A stretch of 64,000 nucleotides of DNA from Helicoverpa zea (lineage: Eukaryota > Arthropoda > Insecta > Lepidoptera > Noctuidae), in NCBI RefSeq assembly GCF_022581195.2, contig NC_061470.1, forward strand, positions 2,542,001-2,606,000, read 5' to 3'. The translations under genes were made by a program, and so were the position numbers. Shown here piece after piece: positions 12,401 to 23,659 of the stretch. The notes beneath the pieces were generated by a model, which ran no database searches, was not told the origin of the DNA, and was given only the letters and a program-made list of their open reading frames with translations. The first letter of the stretch is position 1, and every line of letters starts with the position of its first letter.

Positions 12401-12767
12401 CAATGTAACATCTGTGTACCCCGTATTTCTTACAAATAAAAGATTCTTATTCTCTTTAAAAAAAGTCGTTTAATAAGAAACTATTTCAACGGTGCTTTCA
12501 GGTCAGATTCATAAGTGTGCCAGCTATCATGGATTCGTTTGAAGCATTCACTGCTTTTGGCTTCTATGGGCGATCGTCATTTGTTTTCCAAAAGGACAAT
12601 ATCTTACCAATTCCAGCTTCGACGAGATGTGGCTGCTTTTGAAACCACTCAATGATAGCGTCTATGTCTTCCTCCAGAGTGCTCTCTTTGAGGCCCAGTT
12701 CCCTTCTGATCTCCTGTATGTCTTCCTTCGTGCAAGGGAACATCGGATGTATTTCGTGAACCGACAT
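6453..12767 (-). CDS. CRAL-TRIO lipid-binding protein, alpha-tocopherol transfer protein-like (gene 2)
   Basis: Six coding exons on the minus strand: 12608-12767, 9681-9840, 8234-8348, 7745-7876, 7088-7301 and 6453-6601. They sum to 930 nt, giving 309 residues and TAA. Every border is AG/GT and the phases match genes 3-5. Residues about 1-106 form the helical CRAL-TRIO-N part (EWFQKQPHL; DRDFVERMLVVTKGSLEKAK). The lipid-binding domain follows, with YDYFLGDIWVLD and LPKDYGG at residues 245-251, and the tail is GSFRKLDFD. The ATG directly follows a good 3' splice site (cctccacag/ATG), so the 5' UTR is probably on a separate exon (see 14621-14747). Intron 1 carries an R1-clade retrotransposon in antisense. 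It is the most divergent minus-strand member: the DY motif is followed by FLG rather than CxG. Likely a cytosolic hydrophobic-ligand carrier; ligand unknown. Confidence 0.93.
9104..9380 (+). repeat. Interspersed repeat (GGGTTCCGT...CCAGGCTGTATCT family)
   Basis: Shares its whole order of blocks with 18466-19090: 'agggttccgt', 'gtccgtccatctgccacc', 'caggctgtatctcatgaacc', and the end 'gagtccgactcgcac'. Lies in gene 2 intron 2. The class is not determined. Confidence 0.6.
9491..9590 (+). repeat. tRNA-derived SINE head fragment
   Basis: Has A-box-like 'ttggcgcaatggttac' and B-box 'ctcgattcccggt'. It resembles the head of the SINE at 32700-32955 and cannot form a complete tRNA cloverleaf. Confidence 0.45.
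10485..10600. repeat. Short inverted-repeat element, same family as 4015-4134
   Basis: The left arm 'aaagttttcagtcggtctga' and right arm 'atcggccgactgaaagttt' are near reverse complements around about 75 bp. In gene 2 intron 1. Confidence 0.45.
11508..11971 (+). pseudogene. R1-like ORF2 C-terminal fragment with CCHC zinc finger
   Basis: The frame reads through to a stop at 11969-11971. It contains the block ALTYRMTQVLTGHGCFGRYL, then C-x2-C-x9-H-x4-C (GCHHC ... DHTVQVC), the C-terminal zinc finger typical of R1-clade ORF2 proteins after the reverse transcriptase domain. Endonuclease and reverse transcriptase domains are absent because of 5' truncation. The open frame continues upstream to an ATG at 11429, but those codons are flanking genomic DNA outside the target duplication, not element protein. 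Non-functional on its own. Confidence 0.8.
11508..12285 (+). mobile_element. 5'-truncated R1-clade non-LTR retrotransposon
   Basis: Carries the C-terminal part of ORF2 (to 11971), a long 3' UTR and a poly(A) tail at 12274-12285. Flanks duplicate the target: 'aacctctttcttag' (11494-11507) and 'gaacctttttctttag' (12286-12301), nearly identical, as expected for target-primed insertion. It lies in antisense inside intron 1 of gene 2. GC content is far above the surrounding DNA. Confidence 0.85.
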
Positions 12768-13147
12768 CTGTGGAGGAAAGATTGCTTCTATTAATTCTTA
12801 ATCCGGAAGCCTTTTTTCCTTCGAGCCCTTTGTGTTCCAGGACCACGGTAACTCTTTCAAACACTGAGTTTGACTCTTAATATTTGAGAATCCTATGTTT
12901 ATAAAGATAAATAACTGAATCTTAGAATATATGTGACGTCAGCATATCTATTGTATCTAAACGCAGTAATTAATAACTTAATTTACTTGAATGTGGCGGC
13001 TTTTGTCGTCAGTTACACGACAATGTCACTCATTTATTTTAGTTAATGACTATTAAGGATTAGTTCATACTCTTTAATAAAATTATACATAATTAATAAT
13101 GACGTTAGTCAGGGTCAAACAAAAGGGTCTTGTGACATTCTACAGGC

Positions 13148-13318
13148 CCCTTAGGGTCGCGTCTATCGATCTGCGATATCATTCGCAAGAGTTACTGCGG
13201 CTCTGGTACACAAAGAACTGCAGAAGGAACTTGGTGGGTTTTAGTCTGTAAGAGTCTGACACTCTGTAACGCCGCACCCACAGCGGGAGAGGTCATTTGA
13301 TGATTTCCTACATAAAAA
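13148..13318 (+). mobile_element. R1-clade 3' tail, diverged
   Basis: Shares 'ttagtctgtaagagtctgac', 'cacccacagcgggag' and 'gtcatttgatgattt' with the tail of 11508-12285, with many substitutions. Lies between coding exon 1 and the candidate untranslated exon of gene 2. Confidence 0.6.
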
Positions 13319-13654
13319 TGGTGCCTGCAATGGTGGTTTTTTAATATTTGCAATTATATCTGAAAAAGACGTTTTATAATATGGTTTAAGATTTTGGTAA
13401 ATCGATTCTACGCGATATGAGATGAAGGCTGTGTATGCAATCGTTTTAAAGGTTTGTTCTGCATTTTAAATGCTGTTTCAAGATCAAATAGGTAAACCAA
13501 ATTAATACATAAATTAACAAATCCGTTCATTGCCAAAAGAGATCCTTTTGAGCAGGTTTTGCAATATAGTGGTTGGTATTTTATTATAATCTATACTAAT
13601 ATTTGCATAAAAGCAGATGTGGGTCTAAATAAATCTGGCTCTAAAAGAGCGATT

Positions 13655-13830
13655 TATTTTATTCATCATCATCATCCTTTTTAGTGTTTTCACTGCAGGG
13701 CACATGCTTCCTTTCATATAGAGAAGGAATGGGTGCTAATCACTACGGTATCTCGAGATGTTTCCCATCCCCTTTACTCAAGCATTGGTGTCCACTTCGG
13801 ACTTGGACAATATACAACTTGGTTGACCTG
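13655..13830 (+). repeat. Degenerate SINE-like fragment
   Basis: The order 'cactgcagggcac', 'atagagaaggaatggg', 'gctaatcactacg', 'attggtgtccac' matches the better-preserved copies at 16312 and 17752. Confidence 0.4.
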
Positions 13831-14620
13831 TAATCAAACGCGCACACTGGTACTTGAGAGGCAGGTTCTTATAACCAATAGACCACCAAGACTCATGACT
13901 CACGACTCTCTAGCAATATTATAAGGTTTCCAGTTGCGTAATTTTATGTCAGTGGTCCTCCCTTGGTTACATAAAATCTTTGCTGATCTCCAAATTTTGC
14001 GTATTGCGCAATTTAATCAAGGAGTTGGTAAAAAAAAAACGATTGCCGAAAAAATTCGCTAATAAAACTAGGCGCTAAAAAGAAAAGTGGTAACGTACAA
14101 AAGCGAAAGTTTATCAAATACCGGTATTTTTGATTGGCCGATAGAAACTACACCAATGTCTATCGATGCAAATAATTTATTGCGAAATAAACAAGAACTT
14201 AGCGGTCTCTAATGTGTGTAAAACTTTGTAATTTACACTTTTACGATTATTTTATTTATGTTTAAATTAAATCTGTTTCGTCAGTTTTATGATTGTAAAT
14301 GTAGCTTCAAAATTTTTTTTTTATTATTATTTATTGAGTTTATTTACCAATTATTTATTTGTAAACCTATGTCTCAGGCATGTAGGTGAGTATGCTTGGA
14401 TTTTATCCGCAGGTCAGGCAATTAATTTCAGGGCATTTTTAGGTCATGAACTGTAAAAACCTATTCTTATAAAGCTGGAACTTCTAATCACACTGATACT
14501 ATTCTAAATTTAACTTTGGCTGCTAAAGGTTAATTTCTATTAAGCCTCCAAATTAATAAAAACTAATATTTAAAAAATAATTCATTAAATTAAAATGTAT
14601 GAAAATATATAAAAACTTAC

Positions 14621-14747
14621 TTTAAAAACACACTGCAATCTCCAAAACACAATTCTATAATAATTATAAAAATCGTTTCTTATAATCACTATTATAATTA
14701 CGAAAAACTTTTTGGAATAATAATTATAATTTTAAAAATCGAAAACT
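14621..14747 (-). promoter_or_regulatory. Candidate initiator and non-coding first exon of gene 2
   Basis: Coding exon 1 of gene 2 begins exactly at a 3' splice site, which requires an upstream untranslated exon. On the minus strand an arthropod initiator TCAGT (14749-14745) starts a 127 nt segment without any ATG that ends at a consensus donor, AAA/GTAAGT (GT at 14620-14619). Splicing to 12767 would put the ATG at the first base of exon 2. There is no TATA box at the expected distance. The pairing is inference; the donor and initiator are visible. Confidence 0.35.
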
Positions 14748-14749
14748 GA

Positions 14750-16130
14750 CACGACCGTTGTAAGTGAATGTCGATCGAGTTTTGAAATAAGACGAACGCA
14801 GTTTGTAAATATGAAGCGAGCGAAATGATAAAATCCAAGGTTTTTTGTTCAACAATAATAATAATTAATCATTAATTATTTTACTATTTTTTCGTTGTTA
14901 TTTTCTGCTTTTAGACAATATATTCAATTGTGCTAGAATTCTTTTATTTTTGTAACTTATTTTGATTTATTTTGACAAACGTCTGGAAAAATAACAATGT
15001 TTTGTTTTGCTACAGTTGGTACAAGTTTTTTTTTTTGTTTTTGTAAATAGACGTTAAACTATGTAATCCTTATTATAATGAGTACATTTGCCTAATAAAT
15101 ATACAACCATTAAAATAAATGCTACATGTTACATAAATAGTCTAAAAATAACATTCAATTTTAATTTACGAAAACCATTTTTTTATATTGTAAAAAAAAT
15201 CGGTAGGTACATTTTTGTAAACGGAAGTTTCATTTTTTGTACACTATTAGAAACAAATAATGACTCTCAATTTCCTTGCACATTAAGTGCAAAAAAAAAA
15301 CAGGATAAAATCAACCTAAATTAAAAAGAAAAAAAAAACAAGTGAAGGGTAAGAAAATATCAGATTATTATCTGTAATCATACATTATTTTGATATCTAC
15401 CCGACGAATCTTTATTGGGTCAGACAAGTTAAATATTGAAAAAGTAAAAAGATATAATATCGCCTCTCAAGCGCGAGTGAGAAGGTTCGATTCCAGATCA
15501 GCTTACAACATACTTTCTAAGCTCGTATCTTGGACACCAATGGTAAAGAATAATATCTTTAGGAATCTGCCTTCAGCAAGCATGGTTATTAATACTCATT
15601 CCTTCTCTGTATGAGAAGAAGCTTCTAGCAGAAGTAAGGAGTGACGCTTAGACTTATCTCTGAAGCTAAAAGACAATTACTATGAAAATTGATTCAATTT
15701 AAAAATAAAAACTAAACAGCTTTTGTTGTAATGATAGTGATATTAAAATAATTTCAATGTCAAGCTATAAGAAAAGGTATATTTTTAGTTTCATGCATGT
15801 CTTTACGACGAGTAACACCCGACCATCTAGGTTTAGAACGCATGATAAATTGCCACTAAAACAACACTAAAAAAATTGTTAGCAGTTTATAATGCAAATT
15901 AAAAGACTAGCCAAAACGATGAGTGAAAATAAATAAGATGAGAGAAGAGAAGCAAATCGAGTACAGCACATTGGAAGTTCTCTCTCTCTTCTTAAAAATA
16001 AAAGGTTTTTTTGCAATTCTCACGTATAATATATTATACGTTTATTTTTATCAAATTGAAAAAAATCTAATTGAAATAAAATAAATAAATCAAATTGAAA
16101 ATTATTTCACTGTTGGGAAGCTACATTTTC
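14750..16130. other. AT-rich intergenic stretch
   Basis: About 1.4 kb upstream of the candidate gene 2 promoter with long A and T runs. No gene or clear mobile element was recognised, apart from a 20 bp perfect palindrome at 16022-16041 and a small SINE-like relic near 15565-15620. Confidence 0.5.
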
Positions 16131-16139
16131 TTTAGGTAA

Positions 16140-16222
16140 TATATATAGGCTATCTATTATCTGGGTACGGGCAATAGTTCTCGCGGGTGATGCAGCTGGA
16201 AAATAACTAGTGCCAAGAGGTA
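16140..16222 (+). mobile_element. Helitron-like 3' end fragment
   Basis: 'ataggctatctattatctgg', 'gtacgggcaatagttctcgc' and 'aactagt' match the 3' third of the element at 16914-17122. Confidence 0.4.
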
Positions 16223-16311
16223 CCTAATAACTTCTAATGGAACTTTATTTCTTTAAATGGAGTTCAAAATTAGCGGAATAGAACAGATGCGGAATAGAAT
16301 AGAAGTCACTT

Positions 16312-16590
16312 GCAGTTACAGCCTTTTTATCGTCCCACTGCTGGGTTGCGGCCTCCTCTCACACGGAGAAGGATTGAGCGTTAATCACCACGCTTGCTCC
16401 ATGCGGGTTGCTGATTTCAGACTGTATAGTCCAGGTTACCTCCAAATGTTTTCCTTCACTTTTTTATCAGCCATTGGTGTCCAATCTCTCGAGTATGAGG
16501 GTTCGATTCCAGGTCAGGCAAGTACCAATGCAACTTTTCTAAGTTTGTATGAACCTTCTACGAAGTCTCTAACAAACAAATATTATTATT
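16312..16590 (+). repeat. Composite SINE-like repeat
   Basis: The first part (to about 16485) matches 17752-17926 ('cctcctctcacacggagaag', 'ttaatcaccacgcttgctc', 'atttcagactgtatagtcc'). It is joined to a piece of the tRNA-headed SINE ('gggttcgattccaggtcagg', 'gcaacttttctaagtttgta'). Confidence 0.5.
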
Positions 16591-16824
16591 TTTAGGGGTC
16601 ATTAAGAGTTCGATATTTTGTATTAAAACGTTCAACAGTTTTACCATCGTTTGTAGTTTTCAACCTTGATGGTTGAGCAAGTGCGAAATCTTCAATCGAA
16701 GTGTTAGCCTTGGTCAGGCTATAAAATATCGTAGATATTCATTATTTACACGTAAAATGCATGGTTTTAATATTTTGTTATAAGAAGTAAATGAGTATAA
16801 TATACAATTGTTTAGTATTATAAA

Positions 16825-16912
16825 CTCAGCTACATCCAGTTAGACTGGAAGCCGACCCCAACATAGTTGGGAAAAAGGCTCGGAAGATGATGATGATGAT
16901 GATGATGGTAGT
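16825..16912 (+). repeat. 3' end of tRNA-derived SINE with (GAT)n tail
   Basis: 'gttagactggaagccgaccc', 'caacatagttgggaaaaagg' and an uninterrupted GAT run at 16887-16907. This is the tail seen in the other SINE copies. Confidence 0.6.
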
Positions 16913-16913
16913 T

Positions 16914-17122
16914 ATCTATACTAACATTATAAAGAGGAAAACTTTGTTTGTTTGTTTGTTTGGTTGTAATGAATAGGCTCAAAAACTACTGGACAGTTTT
17001 TTAAAAATTCTTTCACCATTCGAAAGCTACATTATCCACGAGTAACATAGGCTATATTTTATCCCGGTACGGGCAGTAGTTACCACGGGACGCGGGTGAA
17101 ACCGCGAGGAAACGGCTAGTTA
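16914..17122 (+). mobile_element. Non-autonomous Helitron-like element (Lep1/MINE type)
   Basis: Starts TCTATACTAACATTATAAAG, carries a (TTTG)n block, and ends with 'gcgggtgaaaccgcg' (self-complementary GCGG...CCGC) followed by 'gaaacggctagt'. The short 3' hairpin plus CTAGT end and lack of terminal inverted repeats fit lepidopteran non-autonomous Helitrons. Best-preserved of several copies here. Confidence 0.65.
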
Positions 17123-17751
17123 TAAACTATTTTGCAAAAGAAGCGGGCGAAGCTCTATTTTTTTTAACTTTATGTATGTTTCATAAGATTTTAACGACTC
17201 GAAATACTAGCATGCAAAAGATTAGCCAAGAATGCGTAAGAGTGCATTCTGAATTTTAGTGAATAGCTACATAAGAAAGTGGCTTAGCGATGTTCAGGAC
17301 ATATTATTCCTATTTATTCCTAGGAAAAAGTTTGTTAGAGTTTTGAAAAGCTTTAGATGAAATTCGCAGGAAACTGATAATACAGTTTAATACATGATAC
17401 CTGTCTGTTACCGTCAAAAATATTTTTGAAAAAAAAATGATATTTTGGAAAATTGACATCTGTACGGTCTATATTGATGACGCGCGATTTTGGCTTAGCC
17501 ACAGGCTCTCACACGATATTAAGAGCAAATGACGTTTTATGCAAAATTCTACAATATGATAGCCTTTTAAGGTAAACTAGCAACATTCCGGATTTTTTAT
17601 AACTCTCGTCAACTATTACGAAATAAACGTTATAAATAATATTGATAGTATAGTGTTAAGGTCAATGACTCAAGGTTATTATAACTATAAATTAGGACCA
17701 AACACGAGTATATTTGACCTTAATCTAGAACTTGATTTTATAACTGTTACT

Positions 17752-17926
17752 GTTACAGCCTTTTTAACGTCCCACTGCTTGGCACAGGCCTCCTCTCACA
17801 CGGAGAAGGATTGAGCATTAATCACCACGCTTGCTCAATGCAGGTTGGTGATTTCAGACTATATAGTCCAGGTTTCCTCAAGATGTTTTCCTTCACTTTT
17901 TTATCAGCCATTGGTGTCCAAGATTT
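17752..17926 (+). repeat. SINE-like interspersed repeat
   Basis: Nearly matches 16312-16485: 'ttacagcctttttaacgtcc' through 'tatcagccattggtgtccaa'. No coding content. Confidence 0.5.
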
Positions 17927-18465
17927 TATAACACGGGTCAGTTAAAAAACTGGCTTATGATGGTCTATTTTTGATAAAACTAAAGTAACTTTGTCTGTAT
18001 TATGTTCCTTTCTTCTTGACGTGCAAATGACTTTGCAGGTTTCGATGAAGCTTGGCTGGAATATAGAAAGCCAGGTGTGGAAAGTAGTTTTAGTTGAATT
18101 CGGGGATAGTATATAGAAACTTCCCAATAGGACTTTAGGTTCCTTTTCAAATTGTTGCAGTAGTTTAGGAGCCCTTAGTGTAAAGAGACACAAAAAAATA
18201 CGTTTTTATAATTTAGTTCAGATTAGATGAAAGGGCCTTCAAATCTTAAAATTATGATAATTCGAAATTTAACAAGCCCAAAAATTTACAAAAAATACTA
18301 CGTTTTTCCTGCTCGTGGACACGGCTTTTTTTAATTTCAAAAATGTTGTAAGTCAGTAACCTGTGATATGGGATATTTTTTTAATGTAAAAAATTAAGTA
18401 GTTTTAAGCGAATTTACGGCACAGGAAAGGTTAATAATTGTTTTCTTTCGACTGGTTTTTAGGGT

Positions 18466-19090
18466 TCCGTACCCAAAGGGTTTGATTCCAAGTCAGGCAA
18501 GTACCAATGCAACTTTTCTAAGTTTGTATGTACTTTCTAAGTATAGCTTGGACACCAAAAGACTGTGTTTCGGATGGCACGTTAAACTGTAGGTCCCCGC
18601 TGTCATTGAACATCCTTGGCAGTCGTTACGGGTAGTCAGTAGCCAGTAAGTCTGACACCAGTCTAATCAAGGGGTATCGGGTTGCCTGGGTAACTGGGTT
18701 GAGGAGGTCAGATAGGCAGTCGCTTCTTGTAAAGCACTGGTACTCAGCTGAATCCGGTTAGACTGGAAGCCGACCCCAACATAGTTGGGAAAAGGCTCGG
18801 AGGATGGATGACCCAAAGGGTAAAACGGGACCCTATTGTTTTCGCTCCTTTGTCCGTCCATCTGCCACCAGGCTGTATCTCATGAACCGTGATAGTTAAA
18901 GAGTTGAAATTTTCACAGATGATGTATTATTGTTGCCGCTATAACAACAAATACTGAAACTGAAAACTAGAATTACATAAATATTTTGGGGGGGCTCCCA
19001 TACAACAAACGTGATTTTTTTGTCTGTTTTATAAATAATGGTATGGAACCCTTTGTGCGCGAGTCCGACTCGCACTTGGCCGGGTTTTGT
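18466..19090 (+). repeat. GGGTTCCGT repeat interrupted by a nested SINE
   Basis: The host repeat is the 9104-9380 family. It is split after ACCCAAAGGG (18471-18480) and resumes with the same ten bases at 18811-18820, continuing to 'gagtccgactcgcacttggc' near 19080. Confidence 0.75.
18481..18810 (+). mobile_element. 5'-truncated tRNA-derived SINE, nested insertion
   Basis: 330 bp starting inside the B-box region ('tttgattccaagtcaggc') and ending 'ctcggaggatggatg'. It is flanked by the 10 bp duplication ACCCAAAGGG, which proves insertion into the older repeat. Confidence 0.8.
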
Positions 19091-19157
19091 TTTTAGTGTT
19101 AGCAGCTTCTTTTGTTTTATTTAAATGATACGAGATGAACAAAATGTAAGTATGAAA

Positions 19158-19570
19158 TATATCGGGTGTGTCGTTCATAATCACATTAAATGAAATGCCT
19201 TAATATACTGGTTAATATATGTCGATTAACACAATGATAAAAGAAAATACGTAAAAATAAAAAAATGTTTTTTTCAAACAAAGTAAATGGAATAAAAATG
19301 TGCAAAAATTAGAACACCATATAAAAGTCAGTCATTACAAACAACTGAAATTCTCCCTTGAAAACTGATAGCTGTCAACTGATCAAAACATACGATACTC
19401 CTAACTTTATCTCTGCTTTACACATGATGTTGTAAATTATAAAAACGAAAAATGACTCTTGTGGTTAAACCACTGAATGGATTAGGTTATTTTTTTTACA
19501 ATTCGCCATAGAATATCATAAAGTATATGCGATATGATTTAATGTGATTGTGAACGACACACCCGATATA
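19158..19570. mobile_element. 410 bp MITE with about 30 bp terminal inverted repeats
   Basis: 'tatcgggtgtgtcgttcata' at the left end and 'tgaacgacacacccgata' at the right are reverse complements with few mismatches, and the match extends into 'atcacattaaat'. Flanking TA on both sides fits a Tc1/mariner-type target. No ORF. Confidence 0.65.
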
Positions 19571-20326
19571 AATGAGTTCTATATTAAATTTGCAAGATTC
19601 AAACATTTGGCTAAGAGCGAGTCGAAGGTTTCTGTTCTGTACCATCGCACTAATATTATAATACTTCGTAAGAATTTATGTATGGAAGAATGGAAGTCTG
19701 TAAGTCTGTCAACCAAAAACTAGCTTGAATTTGGATGAACTTGGCATAGCTTATAAATGTAAATATATCAGAATAAAGGTACCTATATAAGAACATGACT
19801 CAAGAACATCTATGTGATCCAATCTGACAAATCTATCAATGATTGGTATTGATAGTTTAATTTTGAAAATAATGAGCGGGTTCCATAATGCGGTCTTGTA
19901 ACGTTCCTCGGCCAGCAAACATCACTTTCTTAGGAGATTGGGCAATTCTTTGGTTCTGCAATAGAATTGCTGAAAAATATACCACATGCCTATATATATT
20001 TTTTTAAAAACCTGTAGAACTTTTGATGATTCTAAAACTATTCGAGAAACAAGTAAAGGAAATAAGCACTAATTATTACCAAAACAATTTGTTATTTTTG
20101 TAACATAATAGATTGCTTTGTCAAACTAATTATACTAACCGTATAGAGTTTAAAGTATGACCGTTTTGTTGATAATAAGCCTAAACTTGAACTTTGCTTA
20201 GGCTAATTACAATTTCCTTTGACGCACTAGTTGCAAAAAATCTAAGTATATAAGTATGACTTACAAAAATATCATATCTTTCTTAATTAGAGTCAAACTC
20301 TGCTTTATTTATGCTTACTCATAGTA

Positions 20327-20545
20327 GGTCCCGGCTGTCATTGAATATCCCTGGCAGTCGTTACGGGTAGTCACAAGCCAGTAAATCTGACACCAGTCTA
20401 ACCAAGGGGTATCGGGTTGCCTGGGTAACTGGGTTGAGAAGGTCAGATAGGCAGTCGCTTCTTGTAAAGCACTGGTACTCAGCTGAATCCGGTTAGACCG
20501 GAAGCCGACCCCAACGTGGTTGGGAAAAAGGCTCGGAGGATGATG
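20327..20545 (+). mobile_element. 5'-truncated tRNA-derived SINE with 10 bp target duplication
   Basis: About 220 bp from 'ggtcccggctgtcattgaat' to 'gctcggaggatgatg'. Flanked by ACTCATAGTA at 20317-20326 and 20546-20555, an exact duplication. Confidence 0.8.
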
Positions 20546-20594
20546 ACTCATAGTAAAAATGGCATCAAGACGGATTGTCAACCACAGCCGCTGT

Positions 20595-20730
20595 TGTAAG
20601 GAGATCATCCAACTGCGCAAGACATTATTATAGTGCACAAGCATTTGCACAGACACAGGTGCACTCACTATTCCTTTACTCTCATAACCCGATGGGATGG
20701 CAATCTGACACGACTGGAGAGAGATCTTGG
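20595..20730 (-). repeat. Fragment of the second tRNA-derived SINE family
   Basis: Minus-strand match to 44634-45000 ('tgcactataataatgtc', 'gagagtaaaggaatagtgag', 'tcccatcgggttatgagag'). Confidence 0.5.
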
Positions 20731-21086
20731 TACCACTTCGAAAATAGTTTGTTTGTTACCGTTTTAATGTAAAAAAGTCGAACTGATAGAGATTAAAAAA
20801 TAACTACTATTACCACTTATTTTGTTTCAGTTAATTCCAGTACAATTTAAGCTTGAAATAAAAATAATATTATGTGAAGATGGATGATTTGTACCTACAT
20901 ATTTAAATGCTTTTAAACTTTAAGATCTATATCTATTCATGTGTCGTTAATTTTCAGGCAAAAATAAAGATTCACTGTGTGAAGTGCACATCGTGATAAA
21001 AGCTAAAAATACTACTTATCTGATTTAGAATTATTATGAAAATGTATGTAAGTAACCTGACCAATAACCTATCTTCTTTTTTGCAG

Positions 21087-21330
21087 GTCCTGGCTGTCAC
21101 TGAATACCCTTGGCAGTCGTCACGGGTAGTCAGAAGCTAGTAAGTCTGACACCAGTCTAACCAAGGGCAGTTACCCTTGCAACCCAATATGGGTTGCCAT
21201 AAACGATTTCATTTCATTTCATTTCGATAGGCAGCCGCTCCTTGTAAAACACTATTATTCGGCTGCATCCACTTAGACTGGAAGCCGACCCCAACATAGT
21301 TTGGAAAAGGTTCGGCGATGAGATTGGAAT
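21087..21330 (+). mobile_element. tRNA-derived SINE body carrying an (ATTTC)n-tailed insertion
   Basis: The SINE body ('ggcagtcgtcacgggtagtc' ... 'gaagccgaccccaacatagt') is interrupted at about 21165-21227 by a short segment ending (ATTTC)n. That tail is like a severely truncated CR1-type retroelement. Confidence 0.6.
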
Positions 21331-21334
21331 GACA

Positions 21335-23095
21335 GCGAAACAGTCAGATAGAGTTATTTTTGTAAGGACTACGTATAAGTAAGGAAGTAGGTATTTCCTA
21401 CTAAATTATAGTAAAATATATCTTAAGAATTTCTTTTAAATATCAGGCAATTTTAGTTTGCGTCATTAGTATTATGTAACATAATATTATTTCTAGAATA
21501 TCCTACCTACTACCGAAAATAACTAATCTATTCCAAAATAAACATAACCTACCTATATTGAAAAAACGCATTAGTTTTAAATAAACGTTATACACCTCTC
21601 AACAAAATAAATCAAGACTTAAATGTCATTGATTTAATTAAATAATAGTTTTACGTAACTAACTTAAATTTTAAAAATAGGTTGTTGCATAAGAAGTTAT
21701 ATTAACTTTTAAGGCTCCGCACTTCGAAAACATCCGTTTTTACGACGGGTAGTATGAGGCCTGGATACATTCTATAGATCAGAAAATTTAACAGTGAGTA
21801 GTCGAGGATATTGACCAGAGAATATGAAAAAAACCTATTAAAAGAATAGCCTCACACATAGAAAAAAAAGGGATTGAAATTGCCTCTCGAAAAAATTTTT
21901 CGTCAGCTATTGCTCACAATATTCAATGATGTTTTATCACTAAACGATAGAAAATTTCCTAAGCTAAAGAAAAATACCACATAATATATGGCTTTATAAA
22001 GCACATAAGGAGAAATATAAAAAAAAAAACGTATAAAATTCAATGTCAATTTTCATTTTATGAATTTACCTACTGCCAGACGGCGTTCCGCCGTAGAGAC
22101 GAGTGGTCATGTCGCTTTGTCATCCGATGACAGTTCATCCTTCGTGTTCCCAAAAATAATATAAAAAAATATATTTGTAATAACAACCTATAAGTATTTT
22201 TTTTATGACTGAAAGTGCATTTATTTTAATGTATTACATATAATTAGCTCCATGGAAGATGATCATGAGTGTTGTGGATGCTTTACTCTTGCAACAAAAT
22301 GTTTTCAAGCGTATGATGTGAGATCACAGTTTTAGACGCCTTCCACCGGTCTTAAAAAATAGGAACATTAAGATAATGACTGTTAAACTCAGGTAAATAT
22401 GTAATTCCATTCACAAAATTTATTTATTTTCCAAATATTTATTTGTATTAGATTATGAGTAAAAATATGAAGTGAACATAGAGGTTTTATTTAGGATATC
22501 ATATCAACCATTTTGGATGATAGAAAAAACGATTTATAAAATTTATATTATGATACAAAACCACTTGTTTGAATTTCTACCAAGGTGATCATTCTTCAGT
22601 ACAATAATAATTATGTGCTTATATGGGACTACTCGTAAAAGCAAGATGGAAATTAAAAAGAAGAAAATAAACCTGATAAAAAAAGCCAAATAGAGCTTCA
22701 TTGGAAGCGGTGAAACAAAGAACTGACAAAAATTTATAGCAAAATCAAAATCAGTGAAGATATGTTTTGGCTGGTATCTGTACCACCACAATCCTAAACA
22801 CTACGTTTAATCATTTTTTATACATTAAGCACCAAAGCTGGGGTTGTACTGCAAGGGCAGTTTTAATATTTTTCGTGTGACTATTTGTATAATGTGAGAT
22901 TCATATATATAATCGTATTTGATTTATTATAAGTTAAATCTAGCCCTCTCCTGTTTCTAATCTAGCATCTCCTCTTTGTCAGACATTTCGAGGCTTAACT
23001 TGTTCTTATTCTATACGTTATTAATTTATTTTATAATTATTTCACATTATAATTTACCTACCAAAAGAAGAGATAGTTTCTAAGCTCATGTTTTT
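21335..23095. other. Intergenic stretch without recognised features
   Basis: About 1.8 kb of AT-rich sequence. No exon with family similarity, no RNA gene and no clear repeat ends were seen. Confidence 0.4.
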
Positions 23096-23104
23096 CTTTT
23101 TTTA

Positions 23105-23240
23105 TTGCTCGATTTCCCGTAGACGCCTGTGCCGATTTGAATATTTTTCAGTCTGTATCAGACTCTTACTGACTAAAACCCACCATGTTTGTTCTTGAAC
23201 CCATTCTGTACCAGGCCAGCGGTGACTCTTTGTGCGTGCA
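23105..23240 (-). mobile_element. R1-clade 3' tail, diverged
   Basis: The minus strand carries 'ggtgggttttagtcagtaag' and 'agtctgatacagactg' near the promoter-distal end, related to the tails at 13148 and 51440. No target duplication found. Confidence 0.45.
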
Positions 23241-23659
23241 TATAGGTGACAAACAATAAAATAAAAATACATATTAAATGAAACTAAAATCTTCTGGGTC
23301 CACTTGGCAACAAAATGCTTCCATACTAACTGCGGGTTGATTGTTGTACAGTCCAAATACATACCTCTATATTATTATGCGTAAATAGTTGGGAAGCTAC
23401 CTACAAAAGTTAGAAACGTGTCAAGCACACATGCAAGCGTTCTAGTGAGACCTTTACGTTACTGAGTCTCGCGTTCTGGCCGTTCAGTTGGTCAAAGTAA
23501 GAATTGAAGTTTGACAGACATGTGGGAAATTCAATACTCCTTAATTACAAAAGAGGGTTTTATTTAAAAGTCCTATTTTACTGTAGTGTAGGTATAATCA
23601 AACGAACTAATGTTGTGCTCCTACATCACTTAATGTTGTTGTGTTGACATTCAGAAAAA

